A stretch of DNA of 64,000 nt from assembly GCA_025331435.1 (NCBI GenBank), contig JAIWNI010000022.1, positions 279,821-343,820 on the forward strand, given 5' to 3'. Below the pieces are notes generated by a model. The model was not told the DNA's origin, searched no databases, and saw only the letters and a list, made by a program, of their open reading frames with translations. The translations under genes were made by a program, and so were the position numbers. Below, piece after piece: positions 1 to 10,352 of the stretch. This stretch comes from Choanephora cucurbitarum (taxonomy: Eukaryota; Mucoromycota; Mucoromycetes; Mucorales; Choanephoraceae). Positions within the stretch are counted from its first letter, which is position 1; each line of letters opens with the position of its first letter.

Positions 1-2388
1 TTTCATCCGAAGGATACGTCCTTTCTTCTTCAAAAGATACATTGATCAAATTGTGGGATTTATCAGCTCAGTATTGTCGTGAAACTTTAGTTGGACATCG
101 TAGTGAAGTTTGGTCATTTGCTGTCTCTCAGGATCAGAAGGTCATCATTTCAGGTGGTGCTGAAAACCAACTGAAAGCCTGGAAGATTGATTGGAAGATT
201 CTCGGTTTGTCTTTGGAAGCACTTGGTCAACAAGAGCAGCAACAAAAGAAAGAAGAGGATGCTATGCAAGTAGATTCACCTCAACCTGCTACCTTGCAAA
301 AGGCCATCAACTCCTATGGTCAAATCCCTCGTCAATCGCGCGATCGTATTGTCACAATTCACTTCCATCCTTCAGGCAAATTTGTTGGTGTTCAAGCCAA
401 CGATCGTTCTGTTGAAGTTCTTAGAGTACGCGATCACGAACAAATCCGCAAAAAGATTCAACGTAGAAAGAAGAGAGCAAGAGAGAAGGGAAAGGACGAA
501 GCAGAGATTAGCGAGGAGATTGAAGCACACGATGAATTCACCTTTGAATGTCTTGTACGCACACCTGCCAAGGTTCGCAGCTTCGATTTTGCACCTATTG
601 TAGATGTTGAGAAAACAGGTGAACTTCAGTTGGTTGTCTCTTTAAGTAACAACACGGTGGAAGCCTATTCAGTACCTGTGTCTCATGAAAAGAAGACAGA
701 AGAATCTCAGGAGCCTAGTCGCCTTTATTCCATTGACGGACCTGGTCATCGTTCTGACATTCGTAGTTTGGCCCTAAGTGGGGATGACGAATTACTAGCT
801 TCTGCCTCTAGTAACTTGCTTAAGGTGTGGAACATGAAGACAAGAGCCTGTATTCGATCCATTGAATGTGGTTTCGCCATCTGTAGTGCATTTTTGCCTG
901 GTAACAAGCATATCTTGATTGGTACAAAGACAGGTGAGCTAGAGCTCTATGACATTGGCTCTTCTTCCCTTGTGGAGTCTGTGAAAGCACATGATGGACC
1001 TGTCTATTCCATGCAAGTTCGCCCTGACAAACGAGGTTTTGTAACTGGTAGTGCTGACAAGGATGTCAAGTTCTGGGATTTCGATATGGCTCAGGACAAG
1101 AACAGCGCTGCCAAGCGATTGACTTTTGTTCATATGCGTACATTGAAGATGTCAGACGAAGTTCTCTGTGTTCGTTATAGTCCTGATCAGAACTTATTGG
1201 CTGTCTCATTATTAGACTCGACTGTGAAAGTGTTTTATCATGATACCCTCAAGTTTTTCTTGTCTTTATATGGTCACAAATTACCCGTCTTGTCTATGGA
1301 TATCTCCTCTGATAACACTTTGATTGCTACCTGTTCTGCTGATAAAAATGTCAAATTGTGGGGTCTTGACTTTGGTGATTGTCACAAATCTCTATTTGCC
1401 CATCAAGACAGTGTGATGGCTGTTCAGTTCGTCTGGGGTACTCACTACTTTTTCACTGTTTCTAAGGACAAGACAGTTAAATACTGGGATGGTGATAAAT
1501 TTGAAAACATCATGAAATTAGAAGGCCATCATGGTGAAGTCTGGGCATTAGCCATTGCAAAGCATGGTTCTTATGTTATTACAGGTTCCCATGATCGATC
1601 TTTGCGTATCTGGGAAAAGACAGATGAACAATTGTTTTTGGAAGAAGAAAGAGAGAAGGAACTTGAGGAACTATATGAAAATACACTTGTGAGTCAGCTG
1701 GAAAAGACAGATGTTAATGGAAATGAAATGGAGATCGACTCAGCTGGCAAACAAACCATGGAGACTCTGAAGGCTGGTGAACGTTTAATTGAAGCCATTG
1801 ATATTGGTGATGAAGAAAAGAACGGTTGGTTAGCTTATGAAAATGCCAAATCAAAGGGTCTGCCCGGTCAACCACCTCAACGCCATGCTATATTGATGGC
1901 CATGGGTGATATTGAGCCTGATCGATATGTGCTGGATGTGCTTAAGAAGATTAAGGCAAATGACTTGGAAGAAGCACTTATGATCCTTCCTTTCTCTAAA
2001 GTGATGTCTTTGTTCTCCTATATTGAGAGCTGGGCAAAGAAGGTAAGACGAGTTAAAAACAAAAATTAAGAGAACTAAGTAGACTAATGATCATTTTTAG
2101 AACTGGAGCATTGTGCTAGTCTCTCGTGTTCTCTTTTCACTTGTCAAGACACATCATAATCAAATTGTCGCTAACAGAATGATGCGTCCTATGCTTGATT
2201 CAATTAGACACCATCTTCGTACTCAGTTGCAACGACAAAAGGATATTATGGGTTATAATAGAGCAGCACTAGCCTATATTCAGCGCGATTACAAGGCAAG
2301 AAATACAACTGATTTCCTAGACGAAACTATAGAAAACAAGTCAGCAGATGATGAAAAGAAGCGTAAATTTGTTAAATTGAGCTCTTGA
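1..2388 (+). CDS. UTP12: U3 snoRNP WD40 protein Utp12/Dip2 (WDR3), 5'-truncated by window edge
   Basis: Two exons are visible, up to 2042 and 2101-2388, joined over a 58-nt GT-AG intron (CTAAT branch site near 2085). The reading frame is open to the window start (first full codon at position 3), so the N-terminal WD40 propeller is partly missing. About 776 residues are visible: many WD40 blades ending in KLWD, KVWN, KFWD or KYWD, then the C-terminal Utp12 helical domain (LEEALMILPFSKVMSLFSYIESW region), with a lysine-rich tail. In the family this is a UTP-B subunit of the small-subunit processome that acts on 35S pre-rRNA in the nucleolus. Order, length and C-terminal domain fit Dip2/WDR3 better than the other tandem-WD40 subunits Pwp2 or Utp13. 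The intron interrupts the Utp12 domain. The identification is firm; only the missing 5' end is unknown. Confidence 0.93.
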
Positions 2389-2559
2389 TCATTTCTTTAA
2401 GTTATATTCATGCATTATTTTTTCCTCCTCTTTACTGTACAATTACAAATTCATCAATATAAAATCTTATAAACATGTGAAGTCTATTGTTTATTGGCAT
2501 CTTTTAGTATTTGGCCTATATTCTTCTCTAAATGATGTTTTAAATCTAATGACAACAAG

Positions 2560-3270
2560 TTAACCCAAAGTCAATTCACATAGTAGAAAAAAAGTATCGT
2601 TACCTTCCATTGTCATATCGCTGCTGAACACAATCATACCACTACTTGCTTCTTTTGATGGTTTTTCGGTTTTTGGAGACAAAACCAGAACGGGTATCTT
2701 GTTCCACCATTTCTGAGGCTGTAATTGTGGTAGCCAAAGGCATAAGTTTTGAGCTACCTTCATCTTGTCGACAGAGGGTCCAAACATGATCATCTTGTTC
2801 CTTAAAATATCATTTAAGTGCCATGTGTCATCCGGACTCATTTGCTGATAATCCTTGTACAGTTTCTCGGCAAATTCTTTTGTCAGCGATTTATTAGGTG
2901 AGCATGGCTTGGTTTCCTTTTGAATCATATCTTGTACTGCTTCTAAATCAGTTTGCATGATAGGAATATCAAGTTGTCGACAGAGATCAAAAAAAGATCG
3001 AGTCCTTGTCCATTCAGAGTCAGAAAGATCAAATACACCAACAGCTACAGGTTTGGGATGATATTCCTTTTTTTGATGTTTTGAAAAAAACTCAAGTTTG
3101 ACAGTTTTGTGTTTTTTGTCTTTTAAAGACGATTGCAGTATTTCATTTAGTCTTTGGAGCGAATTGGCATTATTCTTTTTTTGTAAAGGATGATGCTGAA
3201 AATAGTCAGGGTGCGTTTGTAAGACAACTCTTCTCAAATAAGGCTTAATTAAACTGTTAGTTCGGTTCAT
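2560..3270 (-). CDS. TCAIM-like mitochondrial protein with degenerate J-domain (DUF4460)
   Basis: Single exon, 236 aa, starting at the ATG at 3268-3270. The first ~60 residues (LRRVVLQTHPDYFQHHP, then NSLQRLNEILQ) match the pattern of DUF4460, the N-terminal J-like domain of T-cell activation inhibitor, mitochondrial. The HPD tripeptide typical of DnaJ domains is present in THPDYF. The rest (about residues 75-236) may be a shortened version of the second TCAIM domain. Human TCAIM is about twice as long, so this is a short family member. Function in fungi is not established; a mitochondrial role is inferred from the animal relative, although I see no strong targeting peptide. Its stop codon faces that of UTP12 171 bp away. 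Confidence 0.6.
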   Translation of the reverse strand: MNRTNSLIKPYLRRVVLQTHPDYFQHHPLQKKNNANSLQRLNEILQSSLKDKKHKTVKLEFFSKHQKKEYHPKPVAVGVFDLSDSEWTRTRSFFDLCRQLDIPIMQTDLEAVQDMIQKETKPCSPNKSLTKEFAEKLYKDYQQMSPDDTWHLNDILRNKMIMFGPSVDKMKVAQNLCLWLPQLQPQKWWNKIPVLVLSPKTEKPSKEASSGMIVFSSDMTMEGNDTFFLLCELTLG

Positions 3271-4788
3271 GCACAAAGAAAAAAGAGAGAAAAAATTGTT
3301 ATCATTTTTTTTTAACTGCTGTATTTTTCAGCAATTACGAGACAGTCTCAGAACAAATAAGAGAAAATCATTGGACAAAATAAGAGGGCGATAAGTTGAA
3401 GACTTTCTTCTTCTTTAATCTCATTACTAGTTTTTCTCCAGGGCTGATCTTCTTTCAAAGGATCTGAGAAAATGATAGGCTCAGCTTTGAGCAGGCATTT
3501 ATGATTTTGGTTGTAAGTGTGATTATCTGACCTTAATAACGTTCTTTTCTCACCTAAACTATCCAATCTAACATAATCATCAATTACGATGATACAAAGA
3601 CATTGACTACAAGACGTCTCATCATAACTAATAACTCATAAAACTTAAACAAATACAAATACATTGTTTTCATCATTGACCATGACTACAATACAGCCAA
3701 CCGCGTAGACACCGATTAAAATTTGGACACGGATTCATGAGTTAAGTGTCTAATTTCTGTGTCAGAATGTAAAAATAGGGACAAAGAGGTCAAAATTCCG
3801 TTCCTTAACCCTAATATGGAAAGACACATCTCAAAATCTTCTGTCCGTGTCTGTAGTTACACATCACTTTCTTTTTTGGTTGCGAAATGAAAGACAGTTT
3901 CCTTTTGTAGCTACTTTATCACTTTGTATCGCAAAAATCGTTGAGTTTAGTTCAGTTCCATACTTATTCAAGTGCCTAAAGACTTTTCCACTTTCCAGCG
4001 TCATCAATCTGTCTTACAACTTTTACATTTCTAGTATCTATTTTGTTAAAATACTACAAAGAAAATCAAGAGGCGGTACAAAAACAAGAGAAAAGGAAAC
4101 CATTTGGCTGGGAATAAAGCAGTAGTTATACCCGCAGATTAGTGGACTTTTTTTTTTTTTTTTTGGAAAATTGAAGAAGTTGACAATTTAGATACTTAAC
4201 CTGAAGAATATATACTCTATTTAGACGAAGTTGATATGTTTTTTGTAGAAAAAACACCAGCTACAATGGTAGCAAGATGATAGTATGATTTAAAATAGCC
4301 TTCTTTTGCTTTTTAGACGTTTCTGACAGATGTATGCTTAATTTGGATCAAGATCAAACAGTGAGCACTGGATTCGTCCAAAAAAAGAATAGTCTAAAAC
4401 AAAAGAATGAAATTCGATGCATGAAACCATAAATTAGACAAAATACACAATTGGAGTACAAGCAGTTTATTATAGAAAATATGAATCTTTTCATGCTGCA
4501 AACAAGTTCAATATTATCTTGTCTCTTAAAAACTTTTGAAAGCCAAATCGTGAGAGAAGGGTTATTAAGAAAACAACTTGCCAAGTCAACATAAATAGAA
4601 CAATATTGAAGCCTCTACAAAAAGAAGGAAGGCAGGCAGTCTATCTGTTTTCTATTTCTATGAAAGTACTCTGTAAGAAAACATAGTGATTCAAGCATAT
4701 CTTGTAGTTAAGGCAGAAGATTCGATAAGGAGCAATTTAGAAGGAAGAAAAGACAGGTTTGTTTCTTGTTATCCAACAGGGCTATTTT
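3271..4788. other. Intergenic, no supported gene
   Basis: AT-rich DNA. A minus-strand open stretch at about 3348-3640 has no ATG and no recognisable domain. A run of 18 T lies near 4149. The block 3700-3870 has several scattered GACAC/GTGTC words that could be a degraded repeat, but I could not pair clean termini. Confidence 0.5.
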
Positions 4789-6430
4789 TTATTCTGATTC
4801 TTCATCAAAGAATGCTTCTATAATAAACTCTACAAAGTCTTCGTCCCATGTCTCGTTATCTTCTGCCAAACTTCTAAACAGGCCTCCATTACCGCCACGT
4901 TTTATCCAGACCCGAATGATCTTGAGAGCATCTTCTTTTTTGTTGGCAACATCTGCCCATTCCTCCATAGCCCATTCGCTCATGGCCCAACCGAGATAAC
5001 CACTCGTCAAAACCTCCTTATCAACTTCAACTGCATGCTTGAAATAGAATGCAGCATTTTTGAGTAACTGAAGTCGATTTCTTTCGGCAACAGGTAATGA
5101 TAAACGAGCACGGATCAAACTGAGATCACCCATTTTGTTCAAGATGCGCAAGTTCTTGGGTTCCAATGTCAAAGCGCTTTGGAAAGACTTGGTTGCTGTA
5201 GCATACAACTGCCAAACTTCTTTGCCATCCTTTTCTGGTACAAGTGGCAAGTTCTTTTTGTTAGCAACCTCTTCAATTGCTTGCCCAAAGGATGTCAAAA
5301 CATCACCACGATCACACATGGCTTCAACGTTTCGAGTATCGTGTGTCTCAATGATTTCGTCCAGACGCTCAATTGCCTTTTCAAATAGACTGCTGTCAAC
5401 TGTATTTGAAGCAACAAAAGAACGGTCGGCCATTGCTGCATAGGCGGCTGATTCTTTGAGATTGATTTGAATGCGAGCAGCAATGCGCTCCTTCTCATTT
5501 TCATCAGTAGAGGGTATCTTGGCTAGCCATTTTTCTGCAAGACCAAGTTTGGCCTTGGCTTTACTGAACAAATCCATAGATGCAGGAAAAGATGCCAGCA
5601 TCGACGCCATAGTTGTCATGGTCTCAGCTGTAGACAAAAGTGTTTCGATCAAGGAATAAGGTGTAGTGGCTTCTACTTTAGTGACTGTGGTAAACTCTTG
5701 CTTGTCATTATGTTGTTTAGTTAGTTCCTCATGTTGATGTTCAGATGCTCCATCATGTTGGTGTTCCTCTTCCACTTCTTCTTCATTTGAACGATTAAGA
5801 TCCAAGTATTCTTTTTCTTGCAAATCATAAACACTGTCAAAAAGAGAAATAGCTTCTTGTAAAGCCATTGCCGAGGCTGCATAAGAGTTATCAATCTCTG
5901 TTGTTTCTTGAAGAATTTCTGAGCGTTGATGCAATGCTTGTGCAAGATTGAATTGTGCATCTGTCTTGTTAGCTTCCAAATCAAGTGCTTTTCTGAACTT
6001 TTCAATTGATTCGTCTACTTTCTCTAGCTTTTCTTCAGGTGTAGTGTGTGAAGGTAAAAAGTTGACAAGCAAGAAAAGGACACGGCCCCTAAATAGATCA
6101 ATATGATTAATCATCAAGTGAATTTGCACTTCTAAATTAGGGCCCTACCAGTTATATACACAATCTGCATCATTGCTGTTTACAGCGAAAGCCTTGCTAT
6201 ACATGTCTACTGCTCTTTCGTAGTTGCGTTGAGAGCGATCGCCACTATGGTATCGCTCACCTTGTTCTTCAAACTGGATAGCCTCTATTCTGACCCTTTT
6301 AATGATTTGAGCATGGAAGAAAGCATTCGCAAGTAATACCTTCCATAAATTCATCGAAAGTTTCAGGCTCCTTCTTTTTCTTGGGAGCAGCTTTTGGCTT
6401 TTGTGGTTTTCTTGGTGTGAATTTGCCCAT
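4789..6430 (-). CDS. ETT1: Enhancer of translation termination 1 (Ett1/Nro1 family)
   Basis: Three exons on the minus strand: 6430-6340, 6284-6149 and 6088-4789, giving 508 aa. The basic N-terminus (MGKFTPRKPQKPKAAPKKKK) is followed by DEFMEEAIQFEEQGERY and a TPR-like helical repeat region with RNYERAVDMYSKAF and KFRKALDLE; a Glu/His-rich loop lies at roughly residues 190-230, and the C-terminus is acidic. In yeast Ett1 promotes stop-codon recognition; in fission yeast the homologue Nro1 binds the prolyl hydroxylase Ofd1. The first splice is forced by phase: only the acceptor at 6285-6286 keeps the frame and restores FMEEAIQFEEQ. The second intron is 60 nt. It is divergent from BMT6 and 691 bp away from it, so both translation-related genes may share upstream control (inference). 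Confidence 0.82.
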
Positions 6431-7121
6431 ACTAACTGTCAATAAGTTTAGAAGAAAAAAAATTATGCTAATCAAATCCTTTTTTATTGTTGCTGTTTGT
6501 GACTATTGGTTTTTTTTTTCACTATGTGAGACAAGCTTCAAGTTTTAAAAGTGTCATGGTGAACGGTAAAGATATCCTTTGACAAAGGCTTCTTCCATAC
6601 TGTAACTTATTTCTAAGAACAAGTCTGCCGATATGTTTTTGACTTTCTGAACAACCAAACCAAAGCAAGAGACAACGTTGTAAGGCCTACCACAAACTGA
6701 GCTAATTGCTAAATCGACATGTTCAATAAAATCTGCTGATAATGAGTGACAAAACGAACAGATCAAACGCGAACATAGTGGAGCCACGTAAAACTATTAC
6801 CAAATATACTCTCAATGTTAAGTAGTTAAACTGGCTGAGAAGATTGCTCCTTACTAAAGAAAGAAAAAAAAGAGTGCAGTAAAACAAATCTCAATTTTTC
6901 GCAAATTGCAAACATTCAATGCTAGGCGAAAGCTGAACTCTCAATATCGCAACAGGCACCAAAAGGTTGCTTTTCTTCAGTCGAGATTTAGCTTAGTTTT
7001 TTATCTACTGTTTATGAGGAATTTTCTCATTAAGGCAGCAGGTTGATTCAATTTTTGATCTGGATTTTAAAGTATGATGGACAAAAAAAAAAGCTTTTTT
7101 TGAGCCCTTCTTTTCATAGAT
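6431..7121. other. Divergent intergenic region with one unassigned open frame
   Basis: Lies between the start codons of ETT1 and BMT6. On the minus strand, 6554-6793 is open and encodes a mixed hydrophobic segment (FIEHVDLAISSVCGRPYNVV and SYSMEEAFVKGYLY). It follows a possible acceptor (GGTAATAG) but has no ATG and no upstream exon I can define. It could be the last exon of a small gene or chance. I do not recognise a domain. Confidence 0.3.
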
Positions 7122-8240
7122 ATGAATACAGACGAAGTTGTAGACAACTTGAATAACCTATCCCTTGAGAAAAGTTCAAGCGAAGCAGAAAAGCCTAAAG
7201 CAAAACCAAAGCCTGGCTATGACAAGGCAGCACTAAAGGAACGTTGGAAGATCTTGGGTAGCGATCCTGAGCAGAGTAACGTATTTTTTTTCTATCAAAA
7301 TGCAAAACAAAAGTAACAGAGCAACAAAAGGTATTTTGTCGATGATCCGCAAGGCTTGTATGAGCACCTTTGCCAGAGACGATTTCTTCAAAATCTTGCA
7401 GGGTATCAAGCAAAGTTTTGTACAACGTGACTATGAAGGTATCTTTACAGATGTCCTCAACTTAGAGGTTTACACTGCAGCTTATGTGCCTGGTCGAGCA
7501 CTATGCTATTACGAGATTTTCTCTAGGCCTCAGCTCCTCAAATTCTTGATGAAACGTAGCCGACTTTACTGCGTTGGTTCAGGATCCGGCTCTGAACTAG
7601 CTGCTATTGCTGCAGCAATGACACGAGTGCCAGCAGAGCATCAACGAGTACGACTTGTTATGCAAGACATTGGCGCCTATCACACCGTTTTAGAGTCCTT
7701 TGAGAAGACGATTCGAGAAAAATGGCTGTTGTCTGAAGAACAGTTAAAATGTACCTATGAACAAAACGATGTGTTAGATCCTACAGACCCCAAGATAGAC
7801 AGACGATTAGCAGAAGCAGATCTCATTACATTCATGTTTGTCATAAATGAATTGTTTGTCAAAAAGGCTGCGGCTATGGCATTGGTTCAAAAGATGGTCA
7901 AGTCAATGAAAAAAGGAGCACATCTGTTGGTTAGTACTTTTGCTTGTATCAAACAATCCTAGACTGAATCGTTATGTAGGTTGTCGAATCTGCAGGATCT
8001 TTTTCACATCTGAAAGTAGGAAGCAAAACTTACATGGTTTATACACTTTTGGATGCCATACAAGATTTGGAGCTGGTTATCGGGGAAGATTCACGGTGGT
8101 ATAGGTATGGGAAAGAAACTGGCAAAAATAGAAATTATACCTTGTATTTATGAATTACCATTAGACATCCGGATCACTTGAAGTATCCCATTGATGTTCA
8201 AAACATGCGATATTTTATTCGTGTATATAGAAAAAAATAA
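7122..8240 (+). CDS. BMT6: 25S rRNA (uridine-N3) methyltransferase, Bmt6-like
   Basis: Four exons: 7122-7275, 7322-7929, 7980-8104 and 8165-8240, giving 320 aa. A short charged N-terminal tail is followed by a Rossmann-fold methyltransferase: the SAM-binding glycine motif is YCVGSGSGSELAA (about residue 135), with LVMQDIGAY and LITFMFVINELF as the later strands, and the C-terminus ends RYFIRVYRKK. The layout matches the fungal Methyltransf_34 family, whose yeast member Bmt6 modifies U2843 of 25S rRNA in the large-subunit peptidyl-transferase region. The first intron is only 46 nt and its acceptor (7320-7321) is fixed by phase, giving PEQTTKGIL. The related Bmt5 is a weaker alternative. Upstream of the ATG is a T-rich tract typical of fungal core promoters. 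Confidence 0.72.
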
Positions 8241-8751
8241 ACTAGAAACATAGAAAAAGACAGGATGTAAAATTCAGTTGTGGTCTTCACCATCAATCCA
8301 TAACAAAATGCTTGTGTGAAAAAGCAAAAACGGTGGATACATCTTTGTCAAAGAATGCACAGTTACAGAAGATAGAAATTGCTGAGTACTTGTTCGCAAA
8401 AAGAAAAAAAAGGTACTAGGTAGTTGTAGCATTTCAAATAAAAGAAGAAAATGTATTTTCTCTGCAATTGGCAAACAAACCAGTAAGAAAACACATTTGC
8501 CTTTCTCCTAGTTTTTCGTCCTTGACTTTTAGTTACTGATATTGATAAACTTCTTGTGCTACATGACTCGGTTACCCCGAGAAAACTATTTTTCCTTTTG
8601 CTTAGATACTGAAATTTGAGAAAAATTAATTTACAGTCACGTGACCTTCGCCTTCTGATCAATCGAAAATTAAATAGTCTACTTTCTTATTCCTTCTTCT
8701 TTTGCTTTTTCTTCTTTACTTCGTTACAAGTTTACATATTAGATCGTTATC
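8241..8751. other. Intergenic, nothing recognised
   Basis: AT-rich, with pyrimidine-rich TTCTTCTTTT runs just before the next start codon at 8752. No open frame with a plausible product. Confidence 0.5.
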
Positions 8752-9069
8752 ATGCCCGCTGAAGTTAGGTTTTGCTCTTGCTGCGTTCAACAAAAGACAT
8801 TCTCAAAATCCAGATACAAGACCTGTGATGATTGTAGAGTAAGTTTGGATAATCTTATATATCTCTATACAACGTCAAGATCGACTAAATGCTTTATTAT
8901 TGATATTTAGGAACGTACTCGCAATATCGACAGAATGAGATCTACCACTAGATTAAAAAACGAAGCTGATGATGGTCGAAGAAGGGGACGAAAGAAGCAA
9001 CTACCAGCTGCCTACATTTCTCAACTTCATCGCATGAAGCTGTTGTACTTTATTTTTTTATGCATCTAA
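8752..9069 (+). CDS. Small Cys-rich (zinc-ribbon-like) protein, 3' end replaced by a hairpin repeat
   Basis: Two exons, 8752-8838 and 8911-9069, encode 81 aa. The first exon carries FCSCCVQQKTFSKS and KTCDDCRER: two Cys pairs spaced as in a small zinc knuckle. The second exon is strongly basic (NIDRMRSTTRLKN, RRRGRKKQ), suggesting nucleic-acid binding (inference). From about 9046 the coding sequence enters the left arm of a 67-bp inverted repeat, which supplies the last eight residues (YFIFLCI and neighbours) and the stop codon. The original C-terminus has therefore probably been lost to insertion of the repeat. The function is unknown. The start is preceded by a CT-rich tract and an in-frame ATG in good context. 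Confidence 0.5.
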
Positions 9070-9195
9070 TTTTTTACATCTGCGGAATTTCAACTACACC
9101 CAATGAAAGCTCAACCAAAACTATGCGTGAGCTTTTATTGGGTGTAGTTAGAGTTCCGCAGATGTAAAAAATTAGATGCATAAAAAAATAAAGTA
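9046..9195. repeat. 67-bp near-perfect inverted repeat (foldback/MITE-like hairpin)
   Basis: Arms 9046-9112 and 9129-9195 are reverse complements at 63 of 67 positions and are separated by a 16-nt loop. The arms include TTACATCTGCGG and AACTACACCCAAT. The element overlaps the end of the small Cys-rich gene. It looks like a compact foldback transposon or a MITE; no target-site duplication is evident to me. Confidence 0.85.
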
Positions 9196-9570
9196 TTATT
9201 GAGCCCCCCTATTTTATCTTTTTCTCTTCTCTCTTTAACTTTTTTTCTAAATGAAAAATACAAAGCTTTCTCCGTCTTTGTCTTCTGAACTTTTGTCGTC
9301 GCCGTCACCACCGCCACAACAAACCAGGTCTGCTGAATCTTTGCGTCGGCAGATGCAAGGATTGAGGTGTGATGCCCGCGTTCTACTCTACAACATCTCC
9401 CAAGACTAAAGAAGCCTGTTGGAGTTGCTCTCGCAAGAACTCCAAGGCTGGCCCGAAATAGATTAGAGCTGTTTCTATCCTACCTTTTGTTTTCTTAACG
9501 CGGAATCTTTGTTGATTCAAAAAAAAATCCTAACAAAGTTCTCCGACACACCTTCTTCTCCGTTCCGCAG
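9196..9570 (+). other. Relic coding-like stretch upstream of the PD-(D/E)XK pseudogene
   Basis: Base composition is less AT-rich than the flanks. An open frame at 9251-9409 starts with ATG and is Ser/Pro-rich (SSPSPPPQQTRSAES). A second short frame from 9372 has CWSCSRKNSK. Neither reaches the next exon without a stop. A good acceptor, CGTTCCGCAG, ends at 9570. This may be the decayed 5' part of the pseudogene that follows. Confidence 0.35.
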
Positions 9571-10247
9571 CAATTGACCAGTTTCAAGAAACAAACATCA
9601 AGAGGTCATTTGTGTCTGACTTGAACAAGCCGCTGATTGTTCAAGGAATAATCAAGATTGATCGACAGACAGATCCTGCTTTTGTGTCTTTTGGTAGAAA
9701 GATGAAGCTTGAGTTGTACGGCTCCAGCAGAAGATTGCCAACTAAATTGAAGGATGCTATCACTGATGTACTTGAGCCATGCCGTGAAAGTCAAGATTAC
9801 GATGAAGTTGAAGAACAGCTGAATGCCATCAAGCTTCAAAATACAGGCATCAATGCAAGGATTCTGAAGACTCTGATGCTTCTATGGGATCACATGACCA
9901 TAAAGAAAAAGCAAAGTAGTGAAATGAGACTGCAGTCTAGTGTTGTTGCTGCTGTATGCAACATTTTTAGGCTCACAAAGGCTCACGACCCACATGGATG
10001 CAATAGTATATTGTTTGACTGTGATGCGCCGAAAAGTTGCCGGCCAGACTTTGTAGTAGAAGTAGACAATGAAGAGTCTTTTGTAAATGCTGCTGGAGAA
10101 ATCAAGGGTGAAAAAAGCTGTCCAGAGAGGTTAGCTCTTGACGTTTATCGTCTTGGTGTTTTCGGACTCCACATGCTGTGAAAGTCAAGAATGAAGAATT
10201 CACTTGTTTTGCAAACCGAAGGCATTACTCAAGCAATGCTGCAATAG
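9571..10247 (+). pseudogene. Decayed PD-(D/E)XK nuclease-like accessory protein
   Basis: The frame is open from the acceptor at 9570 and runs IDQFQETNIKRSF... to an in-frame TGA at 10179-10181. It then stays open in the same frame to TAG at 10245-10247 (KSRMKNSLVLQTEGI...). The region before the TGA contains CRPDFVVEVDNEES and GEIKGE, that is PD followed about 17 residues later by E-x-K: the core spacing of PD-(D/E)XK nucleases. Downstream LALDVYRLGVFG looks like the usual following helix. I recall unnamed proteins of this sort as common in Mucoromycota, often near transposons, but I cannot cite a family. The internal stop and missing ATG argue for a pseudogene; stop-codon suppression or RNA change is much less likely. 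Confidence 0.5.
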
Positions 10248-10352
10248 ATAACCTTAACTAACAGAAAGTCAATAGGGCTGAAGCTGACCTTTTTCCTCTG
10301 CTCTCGCTTCTCAGGCATTTGTCTTATGACTGAAGTTGCAACTCTTGTACAG

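Noticed and set aside
3700..3870. Possible DNA transposon ends (GACAC / GTGTC words)
   Set aside because: Could not align two termini as an inverted repeat or find a target-site duplication.
8274..8662. Two overlapping minus-strand frames upstream of the small Cys-rich gene
   Set aside because: Biased Phe/Leu/Lys composition from T-rich DNA and no recognisable domain.
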